DNA of 64,000 nucleotides from Erythrobacter sp. EC-HK427 (GTDB lineage Bacteria > Pseudomonadota > Alphaproteobacteria > Sphingomonadales > Sphingomonadaceae). The first letter of the stretch is position 1. Every line of letters starts with the position of its first letter. Both the position numbers and the translations under genes were made by a program. Location: NCBI RefSeq assembly GCF_902498745.1, contig NZ_LR701479.1, positions 1,628,152-1,692,151 of the forward strand, given 5' to 3'. The notes under the pieces were generated by a model, which was not told the DNA's origin, searched no databases, and saw only the letters and a list, made by a program, of their open reading frames with translations. Positions 53,569 to 62,848 of the stretch are shown one piece after another.

Positions 53569-54548
53569 AGACCCGGGTTACCGAGCTTCTCGGGATCCGC
53601 CACCCGATCATCCAGGGCGGCATGCAGAATGTCGGGCGCGCGCGGCTGGCGGCGGCGGTTTCGCAAGCTGGCGGGCTGGGCATGATAACCGCGCTTACTT
53701 TCCCGACCCCGCAGGCGCTGGCTGAAGAGATCGCGCTGTGCCGCCAACTCACCTCGGCACCGTTCGCGGTGAATATCTCGGTCTTCCCGACCATGCGCCC
53801 GCCTGACTATGGCGAGATCGTCCAGGTCATCGCTGATTCCGGAATCGAAACGGTAGAGACTGCGGGGACGCCCGAGGTGCGGGATGTCTGGAAGCTGCTG
53901 AAGGCCCACGACATCAGGATCATTCACAAGTGCACGTCGGTGCGGCACGCGCTGTCATCGCAGCGGCACGGCGTCGACATGATTTCGATCGACGGCTTCG
54001 AATGTGCCGGCCATCCGGGCGAAGACGACATTCCCGGCCTCGTCCTCATCCCGGCGGCGGTCGACAAGCTGGAGATTCCGGTGATCGCCAGCGGGGGCAT
54101 TGCCGATGCCCGTGGGCTGGTCGCCGCGCTCTCTCTCGGGGCCGATGCCGTCAACATGGGGACGCGGTTTTGTGCCACGCAAGAGGCCGAGATTCATGAG
54201 AATGTGAAGCAGGCCTATGTCGCCAATGACGAACGACAGACGGACCTTATCCTTCGGCCCTTTAGAAACAGCGCCCGTGTGGGCCGCAACGCGATGTCGC
54301 AGGAAGTTCTGGAGCGAACCGCGGGCACTAATCCAGCCTTCGAAGACGTGGCAGACCTGGTCTCAGGCCAACGCGGCAAGCTGTTGCTGGAGAGCGGCGA
54401 CCTCGACAGCGGCATTTTCTGGGCGAGCATGGCGCAAGGCCTGATCCACGACATCCCGACCTGCGATGCGCTGATTTCGGGGATCATGGATGAAGCGCGG
54501 GCGATTATTGCAGACCGGTTGCAAGGAATGCTCGCGGGCCGGGACTAG
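53553..54548 (+). CDS. Nitronate monooxygenase-like FMN enzyme
   Basis: A 331-residue TIM-barrel flavoprotein of the nitronate monooxygenase/2-nitropropane dioxygenase family: PIIQGGMQNVGRARLAAAVSQAGGLG, the loop GFECAGHPGEDD with the conserved His, and ASGGIADARGLVAALSLGADAVNMGTRF. Similar proteins in CoA-ester catabolism (for example IpdC in steroid ring degradation) act as reductases on CoA-linked cyclic intermediates, so this role is as likely as nitronate oxidation. Last gene of the plus-strand operon; its stop shares CTAG with the convergent crotonase. Confidence 0.83.
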   Translation: MVGPLKTRVTELLGIRHPIIQGGMQNVGRARLAAAVSQAGGLGMITALTFPTPQALAEEIALCRQLTSAPFAVNISVFPTMRPPDYGEIVQVIADSGIETVETAGTPEVRDVWKLLKAHDIRIIHKCTSVRHALSSQRHGVDMISIDGFECAGHPGEDDIPGLVLIPAAVDKLEIPVIASGGIADARGLVAALSLGADAVNMGTRFCATQEAEIHENVKQAYVANDERQTDLILRPFRNSARVGRNAMSQEVLERTAGTNPAFEDVADLVSGQRGKLLLESGDLDSGIFWASMAQGLIHDIPTCDALISGIMDEARAIIADRLQGMLAGRD

Positions 54549-55321
54549 CCTTTGCGGTGCAAGGCGGCGGCAACGCCAGCACGGCTGGCATCGTTCTCGA
54601 CCATCGCGGCAGAACCTTGCTGCGCGGCAAGATAGGCCTCGAACCAGGCGTCGCCTTCCAGCTTGAGCGAATCGTGTTTGCGCGCGCGCATTATCGCGCT
54701 GTCCTTCGCCGCCACCTCCTCCGCCAGCGCCATGGCGCGCGGCAGCACGTCATCGGCGTCGACCACGTAGTTGAAGAATCCCGTCGGCTGGAGTTCGGCG
54801 GCGGTATACTTACGTCCGGTATAGAGCATTTCGCGTAGCTTCGGCTCAGGCAGGCGCAGGGCCACAAAGCGCCCCGCGCAGCCGCTCAACAACCCGAAGT
54901 CCACTTCTGGCAGAGCGAATTTCGCTTCGCGCGCGGCGACCCGGAAATCGAACAGGCTCGACAGCACCATGCCGATGCCCACGGCAGGCTTGGCAATTGC
55001 CGCGATTGTCGGGCGGTCCAGCGCATGGAACTTGGGCAGCTGGCGATTGATGAAGGCGTAGCGTTCCTCGCGCTGCGTCTTGGTAATGCCCTCGAAGTCC
55101 TTCAGGTCAGCCCCGCCGCACCAGGCTCGCGCCTCCTCCGGAGCGCGCATGACCAGCGCCTTGATCGCGTCATCGGCGGCAATGCGATCGGTCAGCTTGC
55201 CAAGCGCTTCGTAGACCGCGAGCGAAAATGCGTTGACCGGCGGTCGGCTAAAGGTCGCGACGGCTACGCCCGACGGCAGCACTTCAAGTTCGAAGTCGCC
55301 GATCCGCTCGCAATTGCTCAT
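54545..55321 (-). CDS. Crotonase-family protein lacking one hydratase glutamate (A)
   Basis: A 258-residue crotonase-fold protein. Oxyanion hole region ARAWCGGADL; Glu in FALPEVDFGL is kept, but the first hydratase Glu is missing (GIGMVLSSLFD, Val at that place). Such proteins are often isomerases, CoA hydrolases or C-C hydrolases, not hydratases. Strongly related to the next gene upstream (both have REMLYTGR/REMVYTGR and GFFNYVV). ATG 55321 overlaps the upstream stop by 4 bases. Confidence 0.85.
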   Translation of the reverse strand: MSNCERIGDFELEVLPSGVAVATFSRPPVNAFSLAVYEALGKLTDRIAADDAIKALVMRAPEEARAWCGGADLKDFEGITKTQREERYAFINRQLPKFHALDRPTIAAIAKPAVGIGMVLSSLFDFRVAAREAKFALPEVDFGLLSGCAGRFVALRLPEPKLREMLYTGRKYTAAELQPTGFFNYVVDADDVLPRAMALAEEVAAKDSAIMRARKHDSLKLEGDAWFEAYLAAQQGSAAMVENDASRAGVAAALHRKG

Positions 55322-56115
55322 TCCTCGTCGTCTTTGCCCAGCGCCGCGCGCACTGCGGCATTGCTTTCCGGATTCTCGACAAGCGCCGAGGAAGCCTCTT
55401 GCGCCTTGAGATAGGCGTCCATCCATTCGGGCCCTTCGAACATCAGTGAGGCAAGCTTTCTGGCCTTGAGCGCGGGAAGGGACTTTGACGCGATCGTATC
55501 GGCAAGGTCGAGCGCCAGTGGCAGCACCGCTGACGGCGGCACGACGTAATTGAAGAAGCCGGTATCTTCCAGTTCCTTCGCGGTGAAAGCGCGGCCGGTG
55601 TAGACCATTTCGCGCACCTTGGCTTCGGGCATTCCAAGGCTTGCCAGCAGACCCGCGCTACCGCCGATCAGGCCATAGTCGACTTCGGGACAAGCAAACC
55701 GGGCATTGGTGCTGGCTATCCGCAAGTCACACATTCCCGCCAGCATAACGCCGACGCCGACCGCGGCGCTGCGAATGGCGGCGATCATCGGGCGATCAAT
55801 GCGGTGAAAACGCGGCAGGCATTCGTTGATGAAGTCGTAGCGTTCCTTGCGGCGCGCGGCTGTCATCCCTTCGAATTCGCGCAAGTCCGCACCGCCGCAC
55901 CACGCGCGCGCATCGTCGGGCGCAGCAATCACGATCACCTTTATCCGGTCGTTTTCGGAAACGTAGTCGGCGAAAGCCCGGATGTCTTCATAGGTTTCGA
56001 GCGATAGAGCGTTGACCGGCGGACGCGAGAAGGTGACGAGGGCAACACCATTGTCGCGCAATTCGATCGAGAACGCGCCGAACTTGACGGCATCGGTGCT
56101 CTCTTTTCCGTACAT
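55318..56115 (-). CDS. Crotonase-family protein lacking one hydratase glutamate (B)
   Basis: A 265-residue paralogue of the 54545-55321 product. ARAWCGGADLREFEGMTAARRKERYDF, GVGVMLAGMCD (Met where Glu is usual) and FACPEVDYGLIGGSAG show the same retention of only one Glu. The two products may form a heteromer. The gene starts at the TGATG junction with the CoA-transferase subunit B gene, so four minus-strand genes (57454 to 54545) form a single coupled operon. Confidence 0.85.
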   Translation of the reverse strand: MYGKESTDAVKFGAFSIELRDNGVALVTFSRPPVNALSLETYEDIRAFADYVSENDRIKVIVIAAPDDARAWCGGADLREFEGMTAARRKERYDFINECLPRFHRIDRPMIAAIRSAAVGVGVMLAGMCDLRIASTNARFACPEVDYGLIGGSAGLLASLGMPEAKVREMVYTGRAFTAKELEDTGFFNYVVPPSAVLPLALDLADTIASKSLPALKARKLASLMFEGPEWMDAYLKAQEASSALVENPESNAAVRAALGKDDEE

Positions 56116-56774
56116 CAGGATGCCATTGTCAGGTTCACGCCGGTCATCTCCCGTAACTCTTCCAGCGTCAGTCCTTCGACCAGTTCCACCACCTTCGCCC
56201 CGTCCGGACCGAGATCAATAACGCCCAGCTCGCAGTAGATCCGCGAAACGCAGCCAAGGCCCGTCAGTGGATATGTGCATTCCTCAACCAGCTTGCTTTC
56301 GCCGGTCTTGGTGAGGAGGTTCATCATCACGAAAACCTGCTTGGCGCCGATTGCCAAGTCCATGGCCCCGCCGACCGCCGGGATCGCATCGGGGTCGCCG
56401 GTATGCCAGTTTGCTAGGTCGCCGTGCGTGGAAACCTGATAGGCGCCCATCACGCAGATATCGATATGGCCGCCGCGCATCATCGAGAAGCTGTCACCGT
56501 GATGGAAGAAGCAGCCGCCGTTCAGTAGCGTAACGGGCTGTTTGCCTGCGTTGATCAGATCCCAGTCGATGTCGGCCTCGTCGGGTGCAGGACCCATGCC
56601 GAGAATGCCGTTTTCGCTGTGCAGGAAATAGTCGCCATCCTGCTCAAGGTAATTGGCGACCTGGGTCGGCAGACCGATGCCGAGGTTGACGTAAGCGCCT
56701 TCGGGAATGTCTTGGGAAACTCGCTTTGCCAGCTGCTGCTTGTCAAGGCGCTGGATTGCGTCTGCGGCGCTCAT
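56115..56774 (-). CDS. 3-oxoacid CoA-transferase, subunit B
   Basis: A 219-residue beta-subunit of an SCOT/PcaJ-type CoA-transferase: YVNLGIGLPTQVANYL, the catalytic Glu in SENGILGMGP, and MRGGHIDICVMGAYQVS. Transfers CoA between acids such as succinate and a 3-oxo acid. Its ATG overlaps the stop of subunit A (56771). A second complete pair is at 62141-63483. Confidence 0.93.
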   Translation of the reverse strand: MSAADAIQRLDKQQLAKRVSQDIPEGAYVNLGIGLPTQVANYLEQDGDYFLHSENGILGMGPAPDEADIDWDLINAGKQPVTLLNGGCFFHHGDSFSMMRGGHIDICVMGAYQVSTHGDLANWHTGDPDAIPAVGGAMDLAIGAKQVFVMMNLLTKTGESKLVEECTYPLTGLGCVSRIYCELGVIDLGPDGAKVVELVEGLTLEELREMTGVNLTMAS

Positions 56775-57454
56775 GCGGCGGCCTTTCCTGCTTCTGCGAT
56801 CTGCACGATGTGGTCCACGAAAATTCCCGGTGTGACCACGGTTTCCGGATCGAGCGATCCGAGCGGATCAATCTCTTCCACCTGAACTACGGTGGTCTTA
56901 CCAGCCATGGCCATGATCGGGCCAAAATTTCGTGCTGCCTTGCGGTAGACGAGGTTCCCCCAACGATCGGCCCTGTGGGCCTTCACGAGCGCCAGATCGG
57001 CATGAATCGGATATTCCAGGACATAGTGGCGCCCGTCGATTTCGCGGGTTTCCTTGCCCTTGGCCAGCTTGGTCCCGAAGCCGGTTGGCGTGAATATGGC
57101 CCCAAGGCCCGAGCCCGCCGCCTGGATGCGTGCGGCGAGATTACCTTGCGGAACAAGCTCCAGCTCCAGTTCGCCGGCGCGATAGCGTTCCTCGAAATGG
57201 CGGGACCCGACCATGCGCGGGTAGGAGCAGATAATCTTGCGCACTCTGCCCGCACCAATCAGGGCAGCGATGCCAACATCGCCGGTGCCCGCGTTATTGC
57301 TGATGATGGTCAGGTCGGTAGCGCCTTGCGCCACAACGCCTTCAACCAGTTCTGCGGGCACGCCGGCCTCGCCGAAGCCGCCGATCATAATGGCGGCTCC
57401 ATCCTGCAAACCCGTCAGGGCCTGCGCGACTGTACTGGCCTGCTTGTCGATCAC
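56771..57454 (-). CDS. 3-oxoacid CoA-transferase, subunit A
   Basis: A 227-residue alpha-subunit: GGFGEAGVPAELVEGV, SNNAGTGDVGIAALI, GNLVYRKAARNFGP and the final PGIFVDHIV are family marks. GTG start at 57454, preceded by GGAG. A perfect candidate operator (57472-57488) lies directly upstream. With subunit B and two crotonases it forms a four-gene minus-strand operon. Confidence 0.93.
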   Translation of the reverse strand: MIDKQASTVAQALTGLQDGAAIMIGGFGEAGVPAELVEGVVAQGATDLTIISNNAGTGDVGIAALIGAGRVRKIICSYPRMVGSRHFEERYRAGELELELVPQGNLAARIQAAGSGLGAIFTPTGFGTKLAKGKETREIDGRHYVLEYPIHADLALVKAHRADRWGNLVYRKAARNFGPIMAMAGKTTVVQVEEIDPLGSLDPETVVTPGIFVDHIVQIAEAGKAAA

Positions 57455-57471
57455 CTTGCATCACTCCAAAT

Positions 57472-57488
57472 TCCGATAACTTTTCGGA
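57472..57488. promoter_or_regulatory. Candidate operator, site 4 of 5 (perfect)
   Basis: TCCGA-TAACTTT-TCGGA, a full 5+5 inverted repeat with an AT-rich 7-base spacer, 18 bases before the GTG of the CoA-transferase operon. Confidence 0.65.
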
Positions 57489-57557
57489 TATAGTAGAGAT
57501 GTGAGGATATTTCGCAAGCTGTCTTTGGCACTTCGTCCAGCGCGACACCTGCTGGTT

Positions 57558-58100
57558 TTAGCTTGTCGGCGCTTCGATTGGTGTCGCGCGGCAGAAGGCT
57601 CCGTTAAAGTAGAGCATAGGATCGAATGTTTCGGCCATCCCCATGTGGCGAACCTTTCCAATGAATATCTCGTGTGTTTCGTACACATGACTATCGAGCA
57701 GTTCGCATTCGAAGGAGGCGGTCGCACCCTTCAGAAAGGGCTGTCCAGCCGGGGAATCGACCCACTTACCGTTGATAAACCGGTCGCGCCCCTCCAGCCC
57801 CTTTTGTGCCGAGAAGATTGCAACAGTCTCTACTTCGTTGGCTTGCAGGAGATTCAGCGAAAACAGTCTGGTACGCACGATCAGCGGATGCACACTCGCG
57901 TTGCGGTTTACGCATACGAGCATCAACGGAGGATCAGCACACAGCGAATTCCAAGCGGTTGCGGCCATGCCCGTGCGATCTTCGCCGTCTGCCGAGGAGA
58001 TGATAGCGACAGGGCCTGGAACCCGGCGCATTTGGGTGACGAACTGAGTCCGGTGACTTTCCGGGGATGGAGCTTTGATTTCGCTGTTTGACATCGCCAT
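57558..58100 (-). CDS. Flavin reductase (FMN:NADH type)
   Basis: A 180-residue flavin-reductase-like protein: FVTQMRRVPGPVAIIS, GMAATAWNSLCADPPLMLVCVN, and SLNLLQANE. It is the kind of separate reductase that feeds FMNH2 to two-component monooxygenases, so it probably serves the two luciferase-like enzymes. An ATG two codons in (58094) is an alternative start; neither has a strong ribosome binding site, and the upstream DNA is a candidate operator. Divergent from the RibBA-like gene. Confidence 0.87.
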   Translation of the reverse strand: MAMSNSEIKAPSPESHRTQFVTQMRRVPGPVAIISSADGEDRTGMAATAWNSLCADPPLMLVCVNRNASVHPLIVRTRLFSLNLLQANEVETVAIFSAQKGLEGRDRFINGKWVDSPAGQPFLKGATASFECELLDSHVYETHEIFIGKVRHMGMAETFDPMLYFNGAFCRATPIEAPTS

Positions 58101-58104
58101 ATAA

Positions 58105-58121
58105 TTCCGAATAAACGTCGG
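58105..58121. promoter_or_regulatory. Candidate operator, site 5 of 5 (perfect)
   Basis: TCCGA-ATAAACG-TCGGA between the divergent flavin reductase (5 bases from its ATG) and RibBA-like genes. Confidence 0.65.
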
Positions 58122-58178
58122 ATTACTTTATAACGGGTTTTGCAGAAAGCAAGCCAAGTCTGCGCAAAGTTGCACCAA

Positions 58179-58184
58179 GGGGAG
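58179..58184 (+). promoter_or_regulatory. Shine-Dalgarno deciding the start of the RibBA-like gene
   Basis: GGGGAG followed by 7 bases and ATC. No ATG, GTG or TTG lies in this frame between the upstream in-frame stop (58111) and the ATG at 58300. Confidence 0.55.
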
Positions 58185-58191
58185 AACGGCC

Positions 58192-59274
58192 ATCACTCCG
58201 ATTGAGGAAATCCTTGAAGAGGCTCGTGCAGGGCGCATCTTCATCCTCGTTGATGAGAATGAGCCGGCGAGTACGGGCGCGCTCGTCGTTGTTGGGCAGA
58301 TGGCGACACCGATTGCGGTCAACTTCATGGCTGCACACGGAAGGGGACTTATTTGTCTCGCGCTGCAGCAGGATCGCATTGAACAGCTCGGCCTGAACCT
58401 TATGCATGCGCGCAACCGGTCGCGACCGGACGAGTGCTTTGCGACTTCCATCGAGGCACGAAAGGGCGTCACGACAGGGATCAGCGCGGAAGACCGTGCG
58501 CGAACAATTTCCGTGGCTATCGATGCGGGCAAGGGCCCAGACGACATCGTCACGCCGGGGCACGTGTTCCCGGTCGTCGCTAGTCCCGGCGGCGTGCTAA
58601 TGCGGGCGGGCCAGGTTGAAGCCGCTGTAGATATTGCAAGGCTGGCCGGGCTAAACCCCTCGGCTGCAATCTGCAAGATCATGAACGCTGCCGGCGACGT
58701 GGCGCGATTGCCGGAAATTCGCGAACTTGCTTCCGAACACGACTTGCGGATTACGTCGGTAAGGGACCTCATCGCCTATCGTCGGACAAATGACCGCATG
58801 CTTGAACAAGTTGGCGAGCGATCTGTCAGAAGTCGTTTTGGCGGCGAGTGGCGAGCCATTGCATACCGGAACAAGGCCAACGGGGAAGAAACGCTTGCTA
58901 TGGTATTAGGCGATATCGCACCCGAGCGCCCGACGCTCGTCAGAATGCATCTGCTGTCGATATTTCACGATGTCTTCGCCGAAGACGCCGCCAGAACCGG
59001 ACTATTGGAAGCGTCGATGCGAAAAATTGCCGAAGAAGGTGCCGGGGTAATCGTCCTCATCAACCGGTTCGTATCCGACTACGTCAGCAGGACGCTGGTG
59101 CCAATGGATGGTCCGCTCAAAGGCGCACAGGAACTGCGTGACTATGGCGGAGGGGCCCAGATCCTGAGTGATCTGGGTGTGCAGGCAATGATCCTCCTGA
59201 CCAACACGCCGAAGTCGCTTGTCGCGCTGGAAGGGCATGGTCTCTCGATTGTGGAGCAGCGGACGATATCATGA
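58192..59274 (+). CDS. RibBA-like protein with both catalytic signatures lost; probable AUC start
   Basis: About 360 residues. The N-terminal part resembles DHBP synthase ([20 protein letters not shown]…, [31 protein letters not shown]-like [11 protein letters not shown]), and the rest resembles GTP cyclohydrolase II. The DHBP motif normally DDEDRENEGD reads DENEPASTG (21-29). The cyclohydrolase zinc motif with three Cys is absent ([20 protein letters not shown]). Hence a non-catalytic or repurposed paralogue. Homology begins well before the first ATG (58300), at ATC 58192 behind GGGGAG, so I place the start there. The stop overlaps bioB (ATGA). Confidence 0.72.
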   Translation: MTPIEEILEEARAGRIFILVDENEPASTGALVVVGQMATPIAVNFMAAHGRGLICLALQQDRIEQLGLNLMHARNRSRPDECFATSIEARKGVTTGISAEDRARTISVAIDAGKGPDDIVTPGHVFPVVASPGGVLMRAGQVEAAVDIARLAGLNPSAAICKIMNAAGDVARLPEIRELASEHDLRITSVRDLIAYRRTNDRMLEQVGERSVRSRFGGEWRAIAYRNKANGEETLAMVLGDIAPERPTLVRMHLLSIFHDVFAEDAARTGLLEASMRKIAEEGAGVIVLINRFVSDYVSRTLVPMDGPLKGAQELRDYGGGAQILSDLGVQAMILLTNTPKSLVALEGHGLSIVEQRTIS

Positions 59275-60317
59275 CAGGCTCAATCCGCACCGACTGGACC
59301 CGCGAGGAGATCGCAGCGCTGTTCGACCTGTCCTTTACCAAACTGCTGTTCCGCGCAGCCAGCGTGCACCACCAGCACCACGCGGCGGACGAGGTGCAGC
59401 TGTGCACGCTGCTCAGCATCAAGACCGGTGGTTGCCCGGAAGATTGCGGCTATTGCTCGCAAAGCGCCTCGGCCGACAGCGGGGTCGAAGCGACCAAATT
59501 GATGGATGTGCGACAGGTGCTGCAAAGCGCGGCGCAGGCGCGGGATGCCGGATCACAGCGGTTCTGCATGGGTGCCGCCTGGCGCAATCCCAAGGACCGG
59601 GACATGCCCGCGATAGTCGAAATCGTGAAAGGCGTCCGAGCTATGGGGCTGGAAACCTGCATGACATTGGGTATGCTGACGCCTAAGCAGGCCGAACAGC
59701 TCGCCGAAGCGGGGCTCGATTACTACAACCATAATGTCGATACCGGCCCCGAATATTACGAGCGCGTCATCACCACCCGCAAGTACGAGGACCGGCTTGC
59801 GACGCTGGACAATGTCCGGCAGGCGGGGATCAACGTGTGCAGCGGCGGGATCGTCGGCATGGGTGAGACACGGGCAGATCGCGTGGGTTTTGTGCACACG
59901 CTAGCGACGCTTGAACGCCATCCCGAGTCCGTGCCGGTCAACGCGCTGGTACCGGTCAAAGGCACGGTTCTGGGGGACATGCTGGAAGATTCGCCGCTGG
60001 CGAAGATCGACGATATCGAATTCGTCCGCACCGTCGCAGTAGCGCGGATCGCCATGCCGCTCAGCATGGTGCGTCTCTCCGCCGGGCGCGAAAGCATGAG
60101 CGAAGTGACGCAGGCGCTGTGCTTCCTCGCAGGCGCGAATTCGATCTTCACCGGCGATCGCCTGCTCACCGCGCCCAATGCTGGCGATGACAGCGACTCA
60201 GCGCTGTTTGCACGCCTTGGCCTCAAGCCGATGGAAGGCCAGGAGCCGATGCGCACCGTCGGCGGCTGCTCGGGTGGCTGCGCAACGAAGGAGAAGGCCG
60301 CAGCCGAGGTTACCTGA
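59271..60317 (+). CDS. bioB: Biotin synthase
   Basis: Radical-SAM enzyme inserting sulfur into dethiobiotin. The 348-residue protein carries the CxxxCxxC cluster motif in [12 protein letters not shown], the FCMGAAWR block, YYNHNVDT, and GGIVGMGET. It overlaps the RibBA-like gene by 4 bases and is separated from other biotin genes. Its placement beside a cluster encoding three biotinyl-carrier-like proteins and biotin carboxylase suggests demand-linked biotin supply (inference). Confidence 0.95.
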   Translation: MTGSIRTDWTREEIAALFDLSFTKLLFRAASVHHQHHAADEVQLCTLLSIKTGGCPEDCGYCSQSASADSGVEATKLMDVRQVLQSAAQARDAGSQRFCMGAAWRNPKDRDMPAIVEIVKGVRAMGLETCMTLGMLTPKQAEQLAEAGLDYYNHNVDTGPEYYERVITTRKYEDRLATLDNVRQAGINVCSGGIVGMGETRADRVGFVHTLATLERHPESVPVNALVPVKGTVLGDMLEDSPLAKIDDIEFVRTVAVARIAMPLSMVRLSAGRESMSEVTQALCFLAGANSIFTGDRLLTAPNAGDDSDSALFARLGLKPMEGQEPMRTVGGCSGGCATKEKAAAEVT

Positions 60318-60344
60318 GATTTCCCAATTAGAGAGGGCACAGCG

Positions 60345-61091
60345 ATGAAAATTCTCGTCCCCGTCAAACGGGTGATTGATTACAATGTGAAGCCGCGCGT
60401 CAAAGCGGACGGCTCGGGCGTCGATCTCGCCAATGTCAAAATGAGCATGAATCCGTTCTGCGAAATCGCCGTGGAAGAGGCGATCCGGCTGAAGGAAGCG
60501 GGCAAGGCGGAAGAAATCATCGCGGTCAGCGTCGGCCCGGCCAAGGCGCAGGAAACGCTGCGCACCGCGCTCGCCATGGGGGCGGATCGCGCGATTCTGG
60601 TGGAAACCGAGGATGCGGTGGAGCCGCTCGCGGTCGCCAAGATCCTCAAGGCCATCGCCGATGAGGAACAGCCGGGGCTGGTGATGCTCGGCAAGCAGGC
60701 GATTGACGATGATTCGAACCAGACCGGGCAGATGCTCGCCGCGCTGATGGGGCGACCGCAGGGCACCTTCGCCAGCGAAGTGGCTATCGAGGGCGACAGC
60801 GTCAGCGTCACCCGCGAAGTCGATGGCGGGCTGGAAACGGTGAAGCTCACCCTTCCCGCAATCGTCACCACCGATCTGCGCCTGAACGAGCCGCGCTATG
60901 CCAGCCTGCCCAACATCATGAAGGCGAAGAAGAAGGAACTCGCGGTCAAAACCCCCGCCGATTACGGCGTGGACACCACCCCGCGCATCACCACCATTCA
61001 TGTGGCCGAACCGCCGGTGCGCAAGGCAGGCGAGATCGTCGCCGATGTGGACGCGCTGGTCGCCAAACTCAAAGCGCTCGGGGTGACGTAA
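60345..61091 (+). CDS. etfB: Electron transfer flavoprotein, beta subunit
   Basis: A 248-residue ETF-beta: [38 protein letters not shown], and the signature [20 protein letters not shown]. With EtfA it accepts electrons from acyl-CoA dehydrogenases and passes them to ETF-quinone oxidoreductase. GAGAGG ribosome binding site. Unusually, a REP-like repeat separates it from etfA. Confidence 0.95.
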   Translation: MKILVPVKRVIDYNVKPRVKADGSGVDLANVKMSMNPFCEIAVEEAIRLKEAGKAEEIIAVSVGPAKAQETLRTALAMGADRAILVETEDAVEPLAVAKILKAIADEEQPGLVMLGKQAIDDDSNQTGQMLAALMGRPQGTFASEVAIEGDSVSVTREVDGGLETVKLTLPAIVTTDLRLNEPRYASLPNIMKAKKKELAVKTPADYGVDTTPRITTIHVAEPPVRKAGEIVADVDALVAKLKALGVT

Positions 61092-61107
61092 GACACATCC
61101 CCCGCGC

Positions 61108-61194
61108 GTCCTGAGCTTGTCGAAGGACTGTCCTTTCTTTCGGAGCGGGGTTTAGAAATTGCAGTGCAGCCCTTCGACAGGCTCAGGGCGAACG
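61108..61194. repeat. REP-like inverted repeat, copy 3
   Basis: GTCCTGAGCTTGTCGAAGG and inverted CCTTCGACAGGCTCAGGGC, the same unit as at 3629-3710. Located inside the etfB-etfA intergenic region, so it would be in the transcript as a stem-loop. Confidence 0.8.
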
Positions 61195-61214
61195 GATTTT
61201 GAGGTAGGAATACA

Positions 61215-62141
61215 ATGGCCAATCTTGTCCTTGCTGAAACCGCTGGCGATGCCATCGCTGATGCAACTCTCGCGACTGTCACCGCTGCTGCCCAGCTTGG
61301 CGGCGATGTTCACGTGCTGGTCGCCGGGTCTGCGGCCGCCGCAGATGCCGCCGCAAAGATCGTTGGCGTGTCGAAAGTTCTCCATGCCGTCGATGCAGCC
61401 TATGCGAACAGCCTTGCCGAAAACGTCGCGCCGCTGATCGCGGGGCTGATGGACGGCTATGACGCGGTGCTCGCGCCGGCCACCACCACCGGCAAGAACG
61501 TGCTGCCGCGCGTCGCCGCGATGCTCGATGTGATGCAGCTGTCGGATATTATCGCGGTGGACGGCCCCAAGGCCTTCAAGCGCCCGATCTATGCCGGGAA
61601 CGCCATTGCGACCGTCGAATCCTCTGATCCGAAACTGGTCATCACCGTACGCACCACCGCGTTTGAAAAGGCGGCTGCCGAAGGCGGTTCAGCCAGAGTC
61701 GAGGCGGTTGCAGGCGCAGGCGATGCGGGGATTTCGCAGTTCGTGAAGCTGGACGCGGTGAAGAGCGACCGCCCCGAGCTGACCAGCGCCGGGATCATCG
61801 TCTCGGGTGGACGCGCGCTGAAGGACGGGCCGACGTTCGAGCAATATATCACCCCGCTCGCCGACAAGCTGGGCGCCGCCATCGGTGCCTCGCGCGCGGC
61901 AGTGGATGCGGGCTATGTGCCCAATGATTACCAGGTCGGGCAGACGGGTAAAATCGTTGCGCCGGAACTCTACGTCGCGGTCGGCATTTCGGGCGCGATC
62001 CAGCATCTGGCGGGCATGAAAGATTCCAAGGTGATCGTCGCGATCAACAAGGACCCCGACGCTCCGATCTTCCAGGTGGCAGATATCGGCCTTGTGGCGG
62101 ATCTGTTCACCGCAGTGCCGGAGCTGACGGAGAAGGTTTGA
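61215..62141 (+). CDS. etfA: Electron transfer flavoprotein, alpha subunit
   Basis: A 308-residue ETF-alpha. The FAD-binding C-terminal half is clear: [41 protein letters not shown] and [38 protein letters not shown]. Follows etfB after a 123-base spacer carrying a REP-like repeat. The TGA overlaps the ATG of the CoA-transferase gene. Confidence 0.95.
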   Translation: MANLVLAETAGDAIADATLATVTAAAQLGGDVHVLVAGSAAAADAAAKIVGVSKVLHAVDAAYANSLAENVAPLIAGLMDGYDAVLAPATTTGKNVLPRVAAMLDVMQLSDIIAVDGPKAFKRPIYAGNAIATVESSDPKLVITVRTTAFEKAAAEGGSARVEAVAGAGDAGISQFVKLDAVKSDRPELTSAGIIVSGGRALKDGPTFEQYITPLADKLGAAIGASRAAVDAGYVPNDYQVGQTGKIVAPELYVAVGISGAIQHLAGMKDSKVIVAINKDPDAPIFQVADIGLVADLFTAVPELTEKV

Positions 62142-62848
62142 TGCATAAACTTTATCCCACCTCCGAAGCCGCCCTTGACGGCTTGCTGAAAGACGGTCTG
62201 TTTGTCGCTTCGGGCGGGTTCGGCCTGTGCGGCATTCCCGAACGGCTGCTCGATGCGATCCAGGCGAGCGGGGTGAAGAACCTGACCTTCGCCAGCAACA
62301 ATGCAGGGATCGACAATGAAGGCATCGGCAAGCTGCTGCGCACCAAGCAGGTGTCGAAAATGATCTCCAGCTATGTCGGTGAGAACAAGGAATTCGAACG
62401 GCAATATCTGGCGGGCGAGCTGGAAGTCGAATTCTGTCCGCAAGGCACTTTGGCCGAACGGATGCGCGCGGGAGGCGCGGGTATTCCCGGCTTCTACACC
62501 AAAACCGGTGTCGGCACGCAGGTGGCCGAGGGCAAGGAGCACAAGGATTTCAACGGTGAAACCTACATCCTTGAACACGGCATCTTCGCCGACCTGGCTA
62601 TCGTCAAGGCGTGGAAAGCGGACGAGACAGGCAATCTCGTCTTCCGCAAGACCGCGCGCAATTTCAACCAGCCCGCCGCCACCTGCGGCAAGGTATGCGT
62701 GGTGGAAGTCGAGGAAGTGGTGCCCGCAGGCGCGCTCGACCCCGACAGCATCCACCTGCCCGGCGTCTTCGTGCAGCGCATGATCGTGGGCGCGCCGTAT
62801 GACAAGAAGATCGAGTTCGTGACCACGCGGGAAAGGGAGACCGCATAA
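62141..62848 (+). CDS. scoA: 3-oxoacid CoA-transferase, subunit A (second pair)
   Basis: A 235-residue alpha-subunit: [52 protein letters not shown] and [10 protein letters not shown]. Closer to the classical succinyl-CoA:3-ketoacid transferase than the 56771 protein. ATG 62141 overlaps the EtfA stop (TGATG); a TTG immediately before is ignored. Confidence 0.93.
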   Translation: MHKLYPTSEAALDGLLKDGLFVASGGFGLCGIPERLLDAIQASGVKNLTFASNNAGIDNEGIGKLLRTKQVSKMISSYVGENKEFERQYLAGELEVEFCPQGTLAERMRAGGAGIPGFYTKTGVGTQVAEGKEHKDFNGETYILEHGIFADLAIVKAWKADETGNLVFRKTARNFNQPAATCGKVCVVEVEEVVPAGALDPDSIHLPGVFVQRMIVGAPYDKKIEFVTTRERETA

